Below are positions 22,175 to 44,399 of a stretch of DNA of 64,000 nucleotides, in pieces. Positions within the stretch are counted from its first letter, which is position 1, and every line of letters starts with the position of its first letter. The DNA is from Lepus europaeus (lineage: Eukaryota; Chordata; Mammalia; Lagomorpha; Leporidae). The stretch is taken from NCBI RefSeq assembly GCF_033115175.1, contig NC_084845.1, forward strand, positions 622,501 to 686,500. Reading direction: 5' to 3'. The notes under the pieces are model-generated. The model was not told the origin of the DNA. It did no database searches and worked only from the letters and a program-made list of their open reading frames with translations. A program made the translations under genes and the position numbers.

Positions 22175-22532
22175 ATTGGAAATGGCATAGAAAATTAATT
22201 AAAAAAATATTATGTAGGATCTCTGTCTTTAATGTGCTGTACACTGTTATTTAATGCTATAACTAGTACTCCAACAGTATTTTTTTCACTTTGTGTTGCT
22301 ATATGGGGGCAAACTGTTGAAATCTTTACCTAATATATACTAAACTGATCTTCTGTATATAAAGAGAATTGAAAATGAATCTTGATGTGAATGGAAGGGG
22401 AGAGGGAGCGGGAAAGGGGAGGGTTGCGGGTGTGAGGGAAGTTATGGGAGTGGGGAAACCATTGTAACCCATAAGCTGTACTTTGAAAATTTATATTCAT
22501 TAAATAAAAGTTTAATAAATGAAAAAAAAAAA
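22175..22532 (+). mobile_element. L1 3' end, 5'-truncated
   Basis: Plus-strand copy of the rabbit-type L1 3' UTR: the first module (CTTTGTGTTGCTATATG, CTTCTGTATATAAAG), the G-rich GGGAGAGGGAGCGGG stretch, and the CATTAAATAAAAGTTTAATAAATG tail with A-run. It matches the reverse complement of 2612-2940 and 62252-62560. A short ATCAATT target duplication is visible at about 22171 and 22532. Confidence 0.9.
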
Positions 22533-23145
22533 TCAATTAGTTTTGCTTGAAAATGCACCGCTAGTGCAAACATATAATCATACATTTTCTGTTTATTCAA
22601 AGATGCCCTATTTATTTTCTGCCTTCAATTAATTTTCATATTTTTAGGTATATAGCAGTCCTTATCTTGTTTCCTGCCCATGATCATAACTTCTAAGTCA
22701 TAATTTTTCTTTATCAACACAAAATCTTTGACAACTCAATAAGAGTAAAATATAGAGCTAACATTAAGAGAATTTTCTGTTTCATTAATATGTTATTGTA
22801 ATGCTCCTTAAGAAGTGACATTTAATTCTATTTTTATGCGCTAAAAACGTCCATGTATGTTAGGAAAACGAGCATGCAAGCATGTGGAAGCACTGTCTTG
22901 TGTTCGGCTTTTGGACTGCCCAGTACGTCCTCTGTCTTGTCCCTGACAGAACTGATTTGCATACTTCAGGCAGCCCGCATTTGGGGAACAGTTACGTATT
23001 GTTTTGCTTCCAGCTCCCGTTAGATGTCCACCAGGGTCGGCTTCTGGGAGTCCGAATACAGGTTTAAATAGGGACGTGCACAGAAGTCAGGCTCGGTTAA
23101 GGCCCCCCCCAGAAATCCGACTGAGACCCTTTTTAAAAACCAACA
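22533..23145. other. Upstream flank of the zinc-finger gene
   Basis: AT-rich at first, then more GC-balanced from about 22870. An ATTTGCAT octamer element is at about 22952. No gene is seen. Confidence 0.4.
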
Positions 23146-23362
23146 GGCCGGCGCCTTGGCTCACTAGGCTAATCCTCCACCTGCGGCGCCGGCATCCCGG
23201 GTTCTAGTCCCGGTCGGGGCGCCGGATACTCCCTTGGTTGCTCCTCTTCCAGGCCAGCTCTCTGCTATGGCCCAAGTGCTTGGGCCCTGCACCCCATGGG
23301 AGACCAGGAGAGGCACCTGGCTCCTGGCTTCGGATCAGCGCTGTGCTCCGGCCGCCAACGCC
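23146..23362 (+). mobile_element. C-repeat SINE head fused to the zinc-finger gene CpG region
   Basis: GGCCGGCGCCTTGGCTC and the GGTTCTAGTCCCGG B-box mark the start of a C-repeat. It stops in the CGGCCGCC region without its 3' half or A-tail, and sequence continues directly into the GC-rich promoter. The internal segment after CTCTCTGCTATGGCCC is also shortened. Confidence 0.8.
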
Positions 23363-23731
23363 CGCCTGGTCTGAGCGCCTGCCACCCCTCCCGGAGCTCG
23401 CTGGGGCCTGCCCGGCCCAGCTACGTTGGGCGAAGACTGGCAGTCTCTGCATCCAATGAAAACCAGAGGTTCCGTGCGGACGTAGGCGCTGGGGCGGGCC
23501 TTCCGGCGTCTTCGTGGCGTCACTGGGCTCCCCCGCCCCGGCCCCGCGAGGTCCGTGCTCTCAGGGGTTTACGCCTGGACCCCGCATCGGGAAGGAAGTG
23601 ACGGACCGAGAGGGCGCGAGAGGTGAGTCAGAGCGCGGGACCCCGCCGCCTGACGGGCCCGTCTGGGGACAGCCGAGCGCATTCTGCCCCGGTCGCCCAC
23701 GGCTGCAGCCCCGCTCGGCCCGGAGAGTCCG

Positions 23732-34771
<11,040 letters not shown>

Positions 34772-36250
34772 CTGTACAGGGAATATGCAGTTTCTTTTTA
34801 GTTTCATTATACTGGAGAAGAACACTTGTGAGTGAGCCATGTACTTGAATTAAAGCCCCAATAACTGAAGATACACACTGAGAAGATTCTCTTTAAGTTC
34901 CAGGTATGTGGAATCTTTAAGGAGTTATATTACACTTTCTAACCTGCCCAGGGTCCTTGCCATTTTACGGTTCTGAGACAGAAACCATTTCACTTCTGCC
35001 ACCTGCCAGACCCACACAATACACATTAGTCACCACCCAACAGGTTCAAGGATGCCGACCTCTGGGTTTACACATTTGCTGGAGGAAATCATGAGTGGTG
35101 TGAGACTTCAGGGGCTCCTCATTCCCTTGTCTGTCAAAAGTAAGGGCACGGACTTGACCCAGTTTTGTAACAGATCCTGGTAAGAGTTTTTGGCTGTTTG
35201 TGAAGGACTGACTTTTTCAGAAACTTGTAGTCTTGACGCTTGTCATAGATTTTTTTTTTCCCCCAGTCTCCAAGTTACCAACATGGAAACCGCCTTACTC
35301 ACATTAGTTTTTTATCATAAAGTCTTTATTGTTTAAGCTCTGTTTAATCTTGGAGGCTCCATTTACTATGTGAGGTCACTTTAAAACGACTGGGCCATGC
35401 AGCATTATGGACTACCACAGGGTGGGAGGTGGGATGGGAGGGAATCACAATTTGTGTATCTGAGACAACCATATGCCACAGGATATAGCTCCTTTCAGTT
35501 TTGTCTTGATTTGAACTGGTCTCCACAACTCCTAAGAAAAACTACAGGGTTGTATGGTCTTAATTTCTAGATCGACACACCAGAATTTTTGTGGGCTCGG
35601 GGGACACCTGAAAACCTCCAGTGCGTCTGGGAACAGTCTGAATTGTTTTGTTTACAGGGATAGTAATCTCTAGCACTGTTGAAGGCATTTTCTACTTCAG
35701 GTCCTGCAAAGGAGCTGAGTGTCCTAATAAACATAATTCAGTAGGCTAGCATCACTAAGATTATGGAGACCAGAAGGAACCATAATTGGCTCAGAAACAC
35801 TGGATTAATGGGAAGTAGAGAAACCAACAGCAAACTAGCTGGAATGTACTCCTTATAAATGTTTTAGTGATTTTCTGGATCTGTGTGTACATTCTCAGGA
35901 CCTTCAGGAACGTGTATCTTTTGTAGCTAAGATCACTGTTGGGGGAAAAAAAAAAAGAGCTAAGTTTTATGTGTAACAGCAGCCGTAGCTGCAGAAGGCA
36001 AGAACAGGTGTAGAGAGAAGGGCAGTCCCTTAGTCCAGGTGGCTTTGTGACCTAGACATCATTTTATGTGGAAACAAACAATATTTGCTGCGACTAAGAC
36101 AAGGTTGACACGCCAACGTCATCAGGAAACATGAATATAGGGTTACCAAACCTGGTAATAAACCATCAAATTAAAATGAACATACCAGTCACCACTAACT
36201 TATCTCATGCTCTGCTAACCACCCACCTTTGGCCCTCCCAGCAACCAATG
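34772..36250 (+). other. 3' flank and probable 3' UTR of the zinc-finger gene
   Basis: No further gene is seen. The first part carries finger-like scraps read as UTR and the candidate polyadenylation signals. A 16-bp palindromic block TTACCAAACCTGGTAA at about 36143 is repeated beside the ERV at 57936. Confidence 0.5.
34849..34854 (+). terminator. Candidate polyadenylation signal of the zinc-finger gene
   Basis: ATTAAA lies 78 nt after the stop codon. A canonical AATAAA is at 35726-35731. KRAB-ZNF 3' UTRs vary in length, so either or both may be used. Confidence 0.4.
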
Positions 36251-36600
36251 ATTTACTTTCACTTACAATAGGGTAGTGTATGTAGTCTAGATTTTAATAT
36301 GATTTGATTCCCAGAATGTTTATTTTTTATTTTCTGGTATCATTCATGATACATAATTATCCTGAAATTTTTCAATGATGTTTCTATGAGCTTATTTATT
36401 GCTGAGTATTATTTTCTATGGATACACCATTTCTTAATTCATTCATCTGTTTATGGGCATTTAGCTTATTTCTGGGTTTTGATTGTTTCAAATAAAGCTG
36501 CTACAAATGTGTGCAATTCTTTATATGTATATTATTTTACTTGTGTTAACTCAAAGTACAATGCCAGAGACAGGAGATATGTTAATATTAACTTATTAAG
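36251..36600 (-). mobile_element. Old L1 fragment
   Basis: Antisense of typical L1 3' region (CATTTCTTAATTCATTCATC, GGGCATTTAGCTTATTTCTG, AATAAAGCTGCTACAAATGT). Related pieces continue at about 37370-37450 and 38041-38185, split by later insertions. Confidence 0.7.
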
Positions 36601-36611
36601 AAGCTGTGCAA

Positions 36612-36925
36612 GGGGCTGGCACAATGGTGTAGGGGATAAAGCCACTGCCTGTAGCACGAGCATCCAGTATTGGCATCAGTTTGTCTCCTGGCTGCTCCAC
36701 TTCCAGTCCAGCTCTCTGCTAATGCACCTGGGAAAGTATCAGAAGAAGGTCCAAGTGCTTGGGCCCCTGCTACACATGTGGGTGACCCAGATGAAGCTCC
36801 AGGCTCCTGGCTTCAGCTTGGCCCAGCCCAGTCCAGCCCTGGCCATTTGGGGAGTGAACAAGCACATGGAAAATACCTCTCTCTGTCTCTCCCCCTCATT
36901 CTGTAACTGCCTTTCAGATAAATAA
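36612..36925 (+). mobile_element. Old C-repeat-type SINE
   Basis: Plus-strand SINE (GGGGCTGGCACAATGGTG to CTTTCAGATAAATAAATC) of the same diverged type as 31404-31697. Confidence 0.85.
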
Positions 36926-37369
36926 ATCTAGAAAAAGAGAGAGGAAGAGAAAGAAAGGAGAGAGAGTTCCAAAAGAGCCAGCCAGAGATTGAGGTCAGGC
37001 CCCTGCTTTTCCAGACTTAACTGTGGTCTCAGCTTGGGGTTGGGCTTGGTGACTGGATCTGGCCCCGGCCCCTGGTCCCACACGTGTTCACACAATAATC
37101 TGCCTCATTGCTGTTCTGGGCTATGCCCATAGCCATGTTTATGTGACTTGTTGTAGGGTGTGTGGGAGTGGGGGCAGCTGAGGAGCTGGGCCAGGGTAGG
37201 CTCGGGAAGCAGATTTTTTCCCTTGCCTTTGGCCCAGTGGAAACTAAGCACTGTGCTAACCTGGAGAGACTTAAGGCATAAGGATGAAGAGCCTGTACCC
37301 AATAGCAATAAAATTGATTCCAGGATTGGCAGAAAAACAAAAAACTGCAAGTGAGCCAAAGTGGTTATT
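36926..37369. other. Unassigned non-coding stretch
   Basis: GC-balanced sequence inserted between two pieces of an old L1, so it is probably itself a mobile element. No family could be named and no coding potential is convincing. Confidence 0.35.
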
Positions 37370-37471
37370 TGCTGCTTACCCACCAGAATTCCAGTTCTTC
37401 CATACTCTTGCAAATACTTGTATGGTCTATCTCATAAACATTAACCCCCCCCCTCCTTTTTTTTTTTTTTT

Positions 37472-37768
37472 TAAAGATTTTATTTATTTATTTGAAAGAG
37501 TTATACAGAGAATTAGAGGCAGAGTGCTAGTTCACTCCCCAGTTGGCCACAACAACTGGAGCTGTGCCGATCCGAAGCCAGGAATCTCCTCCGGATCTTT
37601 CCACATGGGTGCAGGGGCCCAAGGACTTGGGCCATCTTCCACTGCTTTCCCAGGCCATAGCAGACAGCTGCATCAGAAGTGGAACAACCAGTACTTGAAC
37701 CGGCACCCATGTGGGATGCTGGCACTGCAGGCGGTGGCTTTACCCACTATGCTGCAGATCCAGCCACA
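37472..37768 (-). mobile_element. C-repeat SINE
   Basis: Reverse-strand C-repeat after a C/T-run (AAAGATTTTATTTATTTATT to ATCCAGCC). Internal tail side is shortened. Confidence 0.88.
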
Positions 37769-37810
37769 AACTTTACTGTTGCAGTGGATTTGTTTCTAGG
37801 AGGAAGAAAG

Positions 37811-38040
37811 TGGTGGGGCAAGAGGTGCGGAGTCACCACACAGACCCCGGGAGTTGGGTGAAAGTAGGCCAGAGGTGAGGAGCCGTCAGACTCATTTATT
37901 TCAGTTGGTACAGCAGCTTATATAGCCAAGGCAGCCAATCCGCTCAAGGGGCAGTCTATACCCTAACCAATCACAGCCTGTTGCCAGGCAGTTTCTGTTG
38001 CCAGCAGCCATCTTGGCATGGCCTTCTCATTCCACCACAC
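37811..38040 (-). mobile_element. Solo LTR, fossil retrovirus-like element
   Basis: Reading the minus strand gives TGTGGTGGAATGAG at the start, a TATATAAG box, AATAAATGAG and an end at CCCCACCA. The terminal TG...CA inverted repeats and length of about 230 bp fit a short LTR. The 3' half matches the fragment at 1-128. Family is not assigned, and no target duplication is evident. Fossil. Confidence 0.75.
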
Positions 38041-38185
38041 TTTACCCTTTTATAAATAAACCAGCTAGTGTTTTTAATTATATTTCCCAAAGATGTTGAA
38101 CAGTTTTTCATGTGTTGCTTTGCCACCTGTATATCTTTGGTAAAATGTTTGTATCTTGCCAATTTTTATCTTGTTAGTCAATTTG

Positions 38186-38572
38186 CAATACTACCATTCA
38201 ACACCTGGAACAAACTAAGAAGGAAAGGCTTGTTTTGGCTCACAATTTTGGAGGTTTATAGCCCAAGATCAGGCTTGGCCTTTGGTGAGGTTGGGAGATG
38301 GCAAAGATGGTACGTGTGGATAAAGGATCACATGGTAAGCCAGAAAACAGAAAGTCAATTTTACAGACCCATTCTGTAAAATTTAACCAATCCTTTCATG
38401 AAGACCACCTTCTGATGGCATGTCATGAATGACCTTAGACCTCCCATTATAGGTCTACCTCCTAAATACCATAATTGGATTCTTTCCACACTCTTTGGTC
38501 CATTAACAATGACATTCATGTTTAATGTCATGCACAAATTTGAAAGCCAAATCTTGTTCCAACCATAAAATA
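38186..38572 (+). mobile_element. MaLR-like LTR remnant
   Basis: The phrases GAAGGAAAGGCTTGTTTTGGCTC and ACCTCCTAAATACCATAATT, ending near TTCCAACCATA, resemble ERVL-MaLR LTRs (MST/MLT1). It is old and diverged. Assignment is from memory of the consensus. Confidence 0.5.
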
Positions 38573-38801
38573 AATTAGCTCATTATTGAGTTATAAATTA
38601 GCTCATTTTTGTTCTCCAGTGTTTTTTTTCATGCTATACAGTGTATGAGCACACATACCACAGACTTTTAAATTTAATCTGTATTACATTATTTCTAAAT
38701 GTAGACATTGAGTAGTGCAGTAAATCAAATCATGGTGTAGTATTTGCCAATCTCCCTAGTATATATCCTCCCACATGGCCACTTTCAAATTGTCAACATC
38801 G

Positions 38802-39100
38802 GGGCCGGCACCGTGATTCACTTGGCTAGTCCTCTGCCTCTGGTGCTGGCATCCCATGTGAGCGCCGGGTTCTTTTCCTGGTTGCTCCTCTTCCAGTCCA
38901 GCTCTCTGCTATGGCCCGGGAGGGCAGTGGAGGATGGCCCAGGTGCTTGGGCACCTGCACCCGCATGGGAGACCAGGAGGAAGCACCTGGCTCCTGGCTT
39001 CAGATCGGCGCAGCACCAGCCGTGGTGGCCATTTGGGGGGTGAACCTACGGAAGGAAGACTTTTCTCTCTGTCTCTCTCTCTCACTGTCTAATTCTACCT
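38802..39100 (+). mobile_element. C-repeat SINE
   Basis: Plus-strand C-repeat from GGGGCCGGCACCGTG to CTCACTGTCTAATTCTACC. The A-tail is lost. Confidence 0.9.
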
Positions 39101-39262
39101 AACATGGCATCTGTACTCTCCATAATGGTCTACTAGCTGCCAGGAACCTCTGTAATAGATCACATGTAGCAAAATGATTAGGAAGTAACTATTTTAAAAA
39201 GGTTAATACAGGTATAATTGACAACACAAACTGCATGTGCTTCTATTGAAAATAAAAATTTT

Positions 39263-39565
39263 GGCTGGCACCACGGCTCACTAGGCTAATCCTCCACCTG
39301 TGGCACCGGCACCCAGGGGTTCTAGTCCTGGTTGGGGCGCTGGATTCTGTCCTGGTTGCTCCTCTTCCAGTCCAGCTCTCTGCTGTGGCCCAGGAAGGCA
39401 GTGGAGAAGGGCCCAATTGCTCTGGCCCTGCACCCGCATGGGAGACCAAGAGGAAGCACCTGGCTCCTGGCTTAAGACAGGAAGTAAGACCTTCCTCTCT
39501 GTCTCTCTCACTAACTCTGTGTGTCAAAAATAATAATAATAATAACAGTAAAAATAAATAAGTAA
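39263..39565 (+). mobile_element. C-repeat SINE
   Basis: GGCTGGCACCACGGCTC to GTGTGTCAAAAATAATAAT and a tail of AATAAATAAG. AAAATTTT on both sides is the likely target duplication. The middle is shortened. Confidence 0.9.
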
Positions 39566-40468
39566 AATTTTTGATCTTTTGATACATGCTGATACCCTTG
39601 AATTACACCCAAAAACTTCACAAAAAAAATGAAAAGATACCCTTCAATACTGGCAATCATTCAGTTTAATTATTGAGATATGTCTGTTAAAAGAACAAAA
39701 GGGAGGCATTTGAAAACCACAGTTCTTGCATGTAGGTCAGAAATTTTAAAGATGCTTTTCTCACAGAGATCAGAAAGAGTGCCAATAAACAACTGAGATG
39801 AAATTTGACAACCTTTCATTTTGGAATCAAAATCTATTTCATTATGAATTGTTTGGAAGTTTGAGTCTTTGTTCTTACTGATAGAAAAGCCATACATAAT
39901 CCAATATAATTCACAGCTTCAGGTTCTATAAAGTGAAAGAATTTTAATCAATCTGAAAAGTATTCAGAGAAGTCTATTTATATAGTGTTATAGTAGACAT
40001 TCTCAATATTACCCACATTTAGCAGAGCCATTTTTAGCCCCAACTTCTAAAGTTTCCTAATACACACACACACACACACTAGAAAGTATTAGGGCTAGAA
40101 CTTATTGATAAGAGCTCTCAATCATTTCAGTTGCACATGTTGGATATTTGGTTCATAGACAAAGGGAGGGAGACAGATTAAGAGAGGAGACAAGAACAGA
40201 ACTTTGAGAACAGAGGAAATAGTATAATTTCATGAGAAAGAGAATGTTGAGGCCATTTTAGAATATGATTACCTGTTTGCGGGATGACTGACCTTGGAAT
40301 CTTCAACCAGCACAAATATTCCTTTTAGCTAAAGCCCACAGCCCATTCCCTCATATGTATCTGTTATATGATATAATTATACATGTAAATTTTATACATG
40401 TTATTTACATATAATTGAATTTCTATAAATGAGAGAATTGAGCCCTTCACTTGTAGAAAATGGTAGAA
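39566..40468. other. Unassigned non-coding stretch
   Basis: AT-rich, with an (AC)n run at about 40063-40078. No gene or confident repeat is seen. Confidence 0.4.
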
Positions 40469-40781
40469 GGGGGCTGGCGCTCTGGATCAGCTGGTTAACA
40501 CCCTGGCCTGAAGCGCCAGCATCCCATATTGGTGCCAGTTCGAGACACGGCTGCTTCACTTCCGATCCAGCTATCTGCTATGGCCTGGGAAAGCAGTGGA
40601 AGATGGTCCTAGACCTTGGGCCCCTGATCCTGTGTGGGAGACTCGGAAGAAGCTCCTGGCTCCTGGCTTCAGATCGGCAGTGCTCAGGTCATTGTGGCCA
40701 ATTGGTGAGTGAACCTTCAGATGGAAGATCTCTCTCTGCCTCTCCTCTCTATGTGTAACTCTTTCAAATAAATTTAAAAAA
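40469..40781 (+). mobile_element. C-repeat SINE
   Basis: Complete plus-strand C-repeat with the exact duplication AGAAAATGGTAGAA at 40455-40468 and 40782-40795. Confidence 0.95.
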
Positions 40782-40835
40782 AGAAAATGGTAGAAAAATG
40801 TTATGAACCTTATAATGACAGAAATGTAGACATTA

Positions 40836-41173
40836 GGCCAGCGCCAAGGCTCAATATGCCAATCCTCTGCCTATGGCGCCAGCAACTGGGTTCTAGTCCC
40901 AGTCGGGGCGCTGGATTCTGTCCCCGTTGCCCCTCTTCCAGGCCAGCCCTCTGTTGTGGCCCAGGATTGCAGTGGAGGATGGCTCAAGTGCTTGGGCCTT
41001 GCACCCGCATGGGAGACCAGGAGAAGCACCTGGCTCCTGCCTTCAGATCAGCGCAGTGCGCCGGCCGCAGCAGCCATTGGAGGGTGAACCAACGGTAAAG
41101 GAAGACCTTTCTCTCTCTTTCTTTCTCACTATCCACTCTGCCTGTCACACACACACACACACACACACACAAA
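40836..41173 (+). mobile_element. C-repeat SINE with CA-repeat tail
   Basis: GGCCAGCGCCAAGGCTC to CTCTGCCTGTC, followed by an (AC)n run at 41147-41171 where an A-tail is normal. The target duplication is GTAGACATTA and GTAGATATTA (40826-40835; 41174-41183). Confidence 0.93.
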
Positions 41174-41183
41174 GTAGATATTA

Positions 41184-42552
41184 TTACAGAGCCCATTTAG
41201 CACAATCTGCTTTTGAATCCGCGTATGTTTAAAATGAATGTGCTTTATGAAGCCCCCTACTCCAAATTTGTGACTTGGAAGGAACACTCTACAACTGGTG
41301 AAGATCCTTCCAGGCAGATTTCCATTCATTTGTCTATGTTCTAAGTGATCTCTTTTCCCTCTGTTAAGCTACTTCTGAGTTAATTCGTCTCCACATTCCC
41401 TCCTGAAACATGCTTGTTAGTGACCTGAATCAGACATGATCACTACTAGTGGCATCAGTACTTCCAACCCAGGAACTCTTGTTTACACATTTGACGTGTA
41501 TACTATTCAGCTATGAGTTTTCTCCTCCCAAACTTTAATGCCATTTGCCCTCTTTATTATATAAGTGTTTCACTGTAATAAAAACTGAAATTTCATACAA
41601 ATGAAAATATTTTTTTAATGAAGCTCAAGTGAACTGCACTAAAGACAAAAATCTTTTTGACCAGTTCATTCTTGTAAATGGTTTCAGTGGAGTCAAAACT
41701 GGTTTCATTCTTAATGGAGCTCATTAGCTTATAGGCAAGTAGTCAAGAAACAATTTTTATCCTTAAAGTCAACTATTACTCATTTTGAATTTTAATTCTG
41801 AATGAAAGAACTCACATGCTTACAAAATTATTCCCATACTGTAGCCATGTATATTCAAAAACTGTAATAACTTTAGGTCTCTTTCCTATTTTTCCACTAA
41901 TCATCACTGTAAACAATAATAACAACTTGGGTTTATTCATTAAAATGAAAATAAATCCAATTACAGTTACATGGTACAGACTATACATATACAAGACTAC
42001 CAAGTCAGAAATACATTTCTAAACTAGATATGAATTCATTCACCAAATACGTGTCCTAAGTGATAGAAACATGGTAATAAATAAAACACATCTTGTGGAC
42101 CATTAATCTGATTTAATGGATCAACATATAAACATCTATGTGATATCTTTTACACTGGTTTTACTGTCAAATATCATTGATTTTGTTCACTGTAACACTA
42201 CAGTATCTGGCTATGCAGAACAGCCCCACATCTCTTAGAATCTGGTGTGTGACTGGCCTTCTGGTCTTGGCAGGAGGCAATTTTAGGATGTTGTGGGGAA
42301 GGGAGGTGAGGGGGACAAGGCAGGGTGTGGCTGCCTCAGGGCACTGCGTGACTCCCCTACCAAGCAGCATGGACTGAAAGGACTCCCTGGAGCTGCATGC
42401 AGCAGTGAGCACGGCAGTCCAGGCAGCACAGAAGATTTGGGTGCATCCACAAGCAATGAAACACACAGATGGGTTCAAGAAACTACAGTGAGAATTCAAT
42501 GTCTAGTCGACAAAATACGGCCAGAATGGAAAGGACCACCTGAAGAAGAATG
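41184..42552. other. Unassigned non-coding stretch
   Basis: No gene recognised. The 3' part (about 42240-42550) is GC-rich and has an 86-codon open frame (42293-42553) without a known motif. Confidence 0.4.
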
Positions 42553-42557
42553 ATGGA

Positions 42558-42946
42558 TGTAAGGTCGTCACAAAACACACCAAACACCGCAGTAAGGGGA
42601 AGGGTTTATTGGGAAAAACCCAGCAGGCTGGAGGGAAGGGGCATAAGAGAGAGACAGAGACAGAGACAGAGATGGAGAGGAAGAAAGAAGAGAAGACAAG
42701 AGGAGCTGAGACAGAGAGAAGCCAAGAGAGCCACGTGTTCAGGAACAGGTCCTTTTAAAACTTTGCCAGAGGACGGGCAGGGAAGCAGGAGCAGTGAATC
42801 CCATTAGGATGGGGGTGGAGCTTGACACCAGTGGTTGGGCCATGTGGCCACCTGGCTTCTAGCAATGGGGAGGGGGAGGGCTAGAGCCTAGGATGATGTC
42901 AGGGTGTAGATCGCGCCATAGATAAGACTGCGCCATTTTCCTAACA
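42558..42946 (-). mobile_element. Solo LTR, fossil retrovirus-like element
   Basis: The minus strand reads TGTTAGGAAAATGG at the start, a TTTTAAAAGG promoter-like box, a CT-rich region, AATAAACCC and an end at ACGACCTTACA. It is 389 bp with TG...CA ends and an exact 5-bp target duplication ATGGA at 42553-42557 and 42947-42951. It is a solo LTR left by recombination; no internal sequence is present. Family is unassigned. Confidence 0.88.
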
Positions 42947-42951
42947 ATGGA

Positions 42952-43500
42952 GGCTTTCTAAAGCTGCAGAGCCCTGTGTTAGTAATTGTGGAAGCATCCG
43001 GGCTTGTGTGAACTCTTCAGACTTTTTGGTTATTGCATAAACTCTTGCAAAAGAGTTTACAGTATTGTGGGGTTTATGGGATTCCCAAGCTATCTTTTAA
43101 ATACATATAATTTGCTAATGTGAACCTAATTTAAAGTGGGAAAGGTGTTCTCTTGCAAGCCAGCTAACCACCAGAGGGAAGTTGGGGTGCTTAGGGGGGA
43201 GGCCCCTACCCAAGGACGAGGCTAATTGTGCTTCTATTGGGTTTCTAAGCTTGCATCTGCCAAAAGACATACGCATCACTTCCAGGCCTAACAGTAGTCA
43301 GGGAGGTTAGTACTATCTGTGCCCTTCTAGCAATTAACAGAGATTATTGCTGGCCTGAGGAAGCACCTGCCTCTTCTCAGGCAGTCACCCATTCCCCTTG
43401 GGAGAGGGCTGCTCACTCCCCGGTACCACCTCCTTCTCCCCTCCTCCAGCTTTCTTCCTTAAAGTCTTGCTTTGCATCTCTGTCTGTAAGCTATACATCT
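42952..43500. other. Unassigned non-coding stretch
   Basis: Moderately GC-rich; the CT-rich part near 43420-43480 could be LTR-derived, but no boundary or family could be set. Confidence 0.35.
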
Positions 43501-43762
43501 TTTTTTTTTTTTTTAAGATTGATTGATTGATTTGAAAGGTAGAGCTACAGAGAGGCAGAGGCAGAGAGAGCAAGGTCTTCTGTCAGTTCACTCCCCAGAT
43601 GGCTGCAACGGCCCAAGGACTTGGGCCATCTTCTACTGCTTTCCCAGGCCATAGCTGAGAGCTGGATCAGAAGTGGAGCCACTGGGACTGAAACCAGCAC
43701 CCATATGGGATGCCAGGACTGCAGACAGCGGCTGCTACCAGCTACACCACAGTGCTGGCCCC
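43501..43762 (-). mobile_element. C-repeat SINE, internally shortened
   Basis: TTTTAAGATTGATTGATTGA to AGTGCTGGCCCC on the reverse strand; the segment around the mid-body is missing. Confidence 0.88.
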
Positions 43763-43896
43763 TCTACATCTTCTTAGTTACACACAAATACACTACTCTT
43801 TGTACTCTACTAGATGATCAGTGTATGACCTTTAACAACATACCTGCTACTTTCACCAAGAAACGACCAACACATTATTTTTAAAATTTACTTAAA

Positions 43897-43953
43897 TTTT
43901 TTAGAGATTTATTTATTTACTTGAAAGTCAGATTTACACAGAGAGAGAAGGAG

Positions 43954-43984
<31 letters not shown>

Positions 43985-44237
43985 TCTTCCATCCGCTGGT
44001 TCACTTACCAGTTAACTGCAACTGCTCGAGCTTCGTGATCTGAAGCCAGGAGCCAGGAACTAGAAACTTCCCACACGGGTACAGGGGCTCAAGGACTTGG
44101 GCCATGTTCTACTGCTTTCCCAGGCCATAGCAGAGAGCTGGATCTGAAGTGAAGCAGTGGGGACTGGAACTGGTACCCATATGGGATGCCGGAACTGTAG
44201 GTGGTGACTTTATCCACTACACCACAGTGCCAGCCCC
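43897..44237 (-). mobile_element. C-repeat SINE
   Basis: Reverse-strand C-repeat with a GA run at about 43962-43984 and head at AGTGCCAGCCCC. It starts about 135 bp after the previous SINE ends. Confidence 0.9.
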
Positions 44238-44399
44238 AAAAGAATAGATTTTTAACATAAACATTAAAAAAGATAAGTTGGTGAGGTGATGGATATGCTA
44301 ATTAGCTTGATTGGATCCTTCTACAATGTATACATAGATCAGAATGGCACATTGTACCCCTTAAGCATACACTATTATTGAGATGTTAGACACCAGTGG

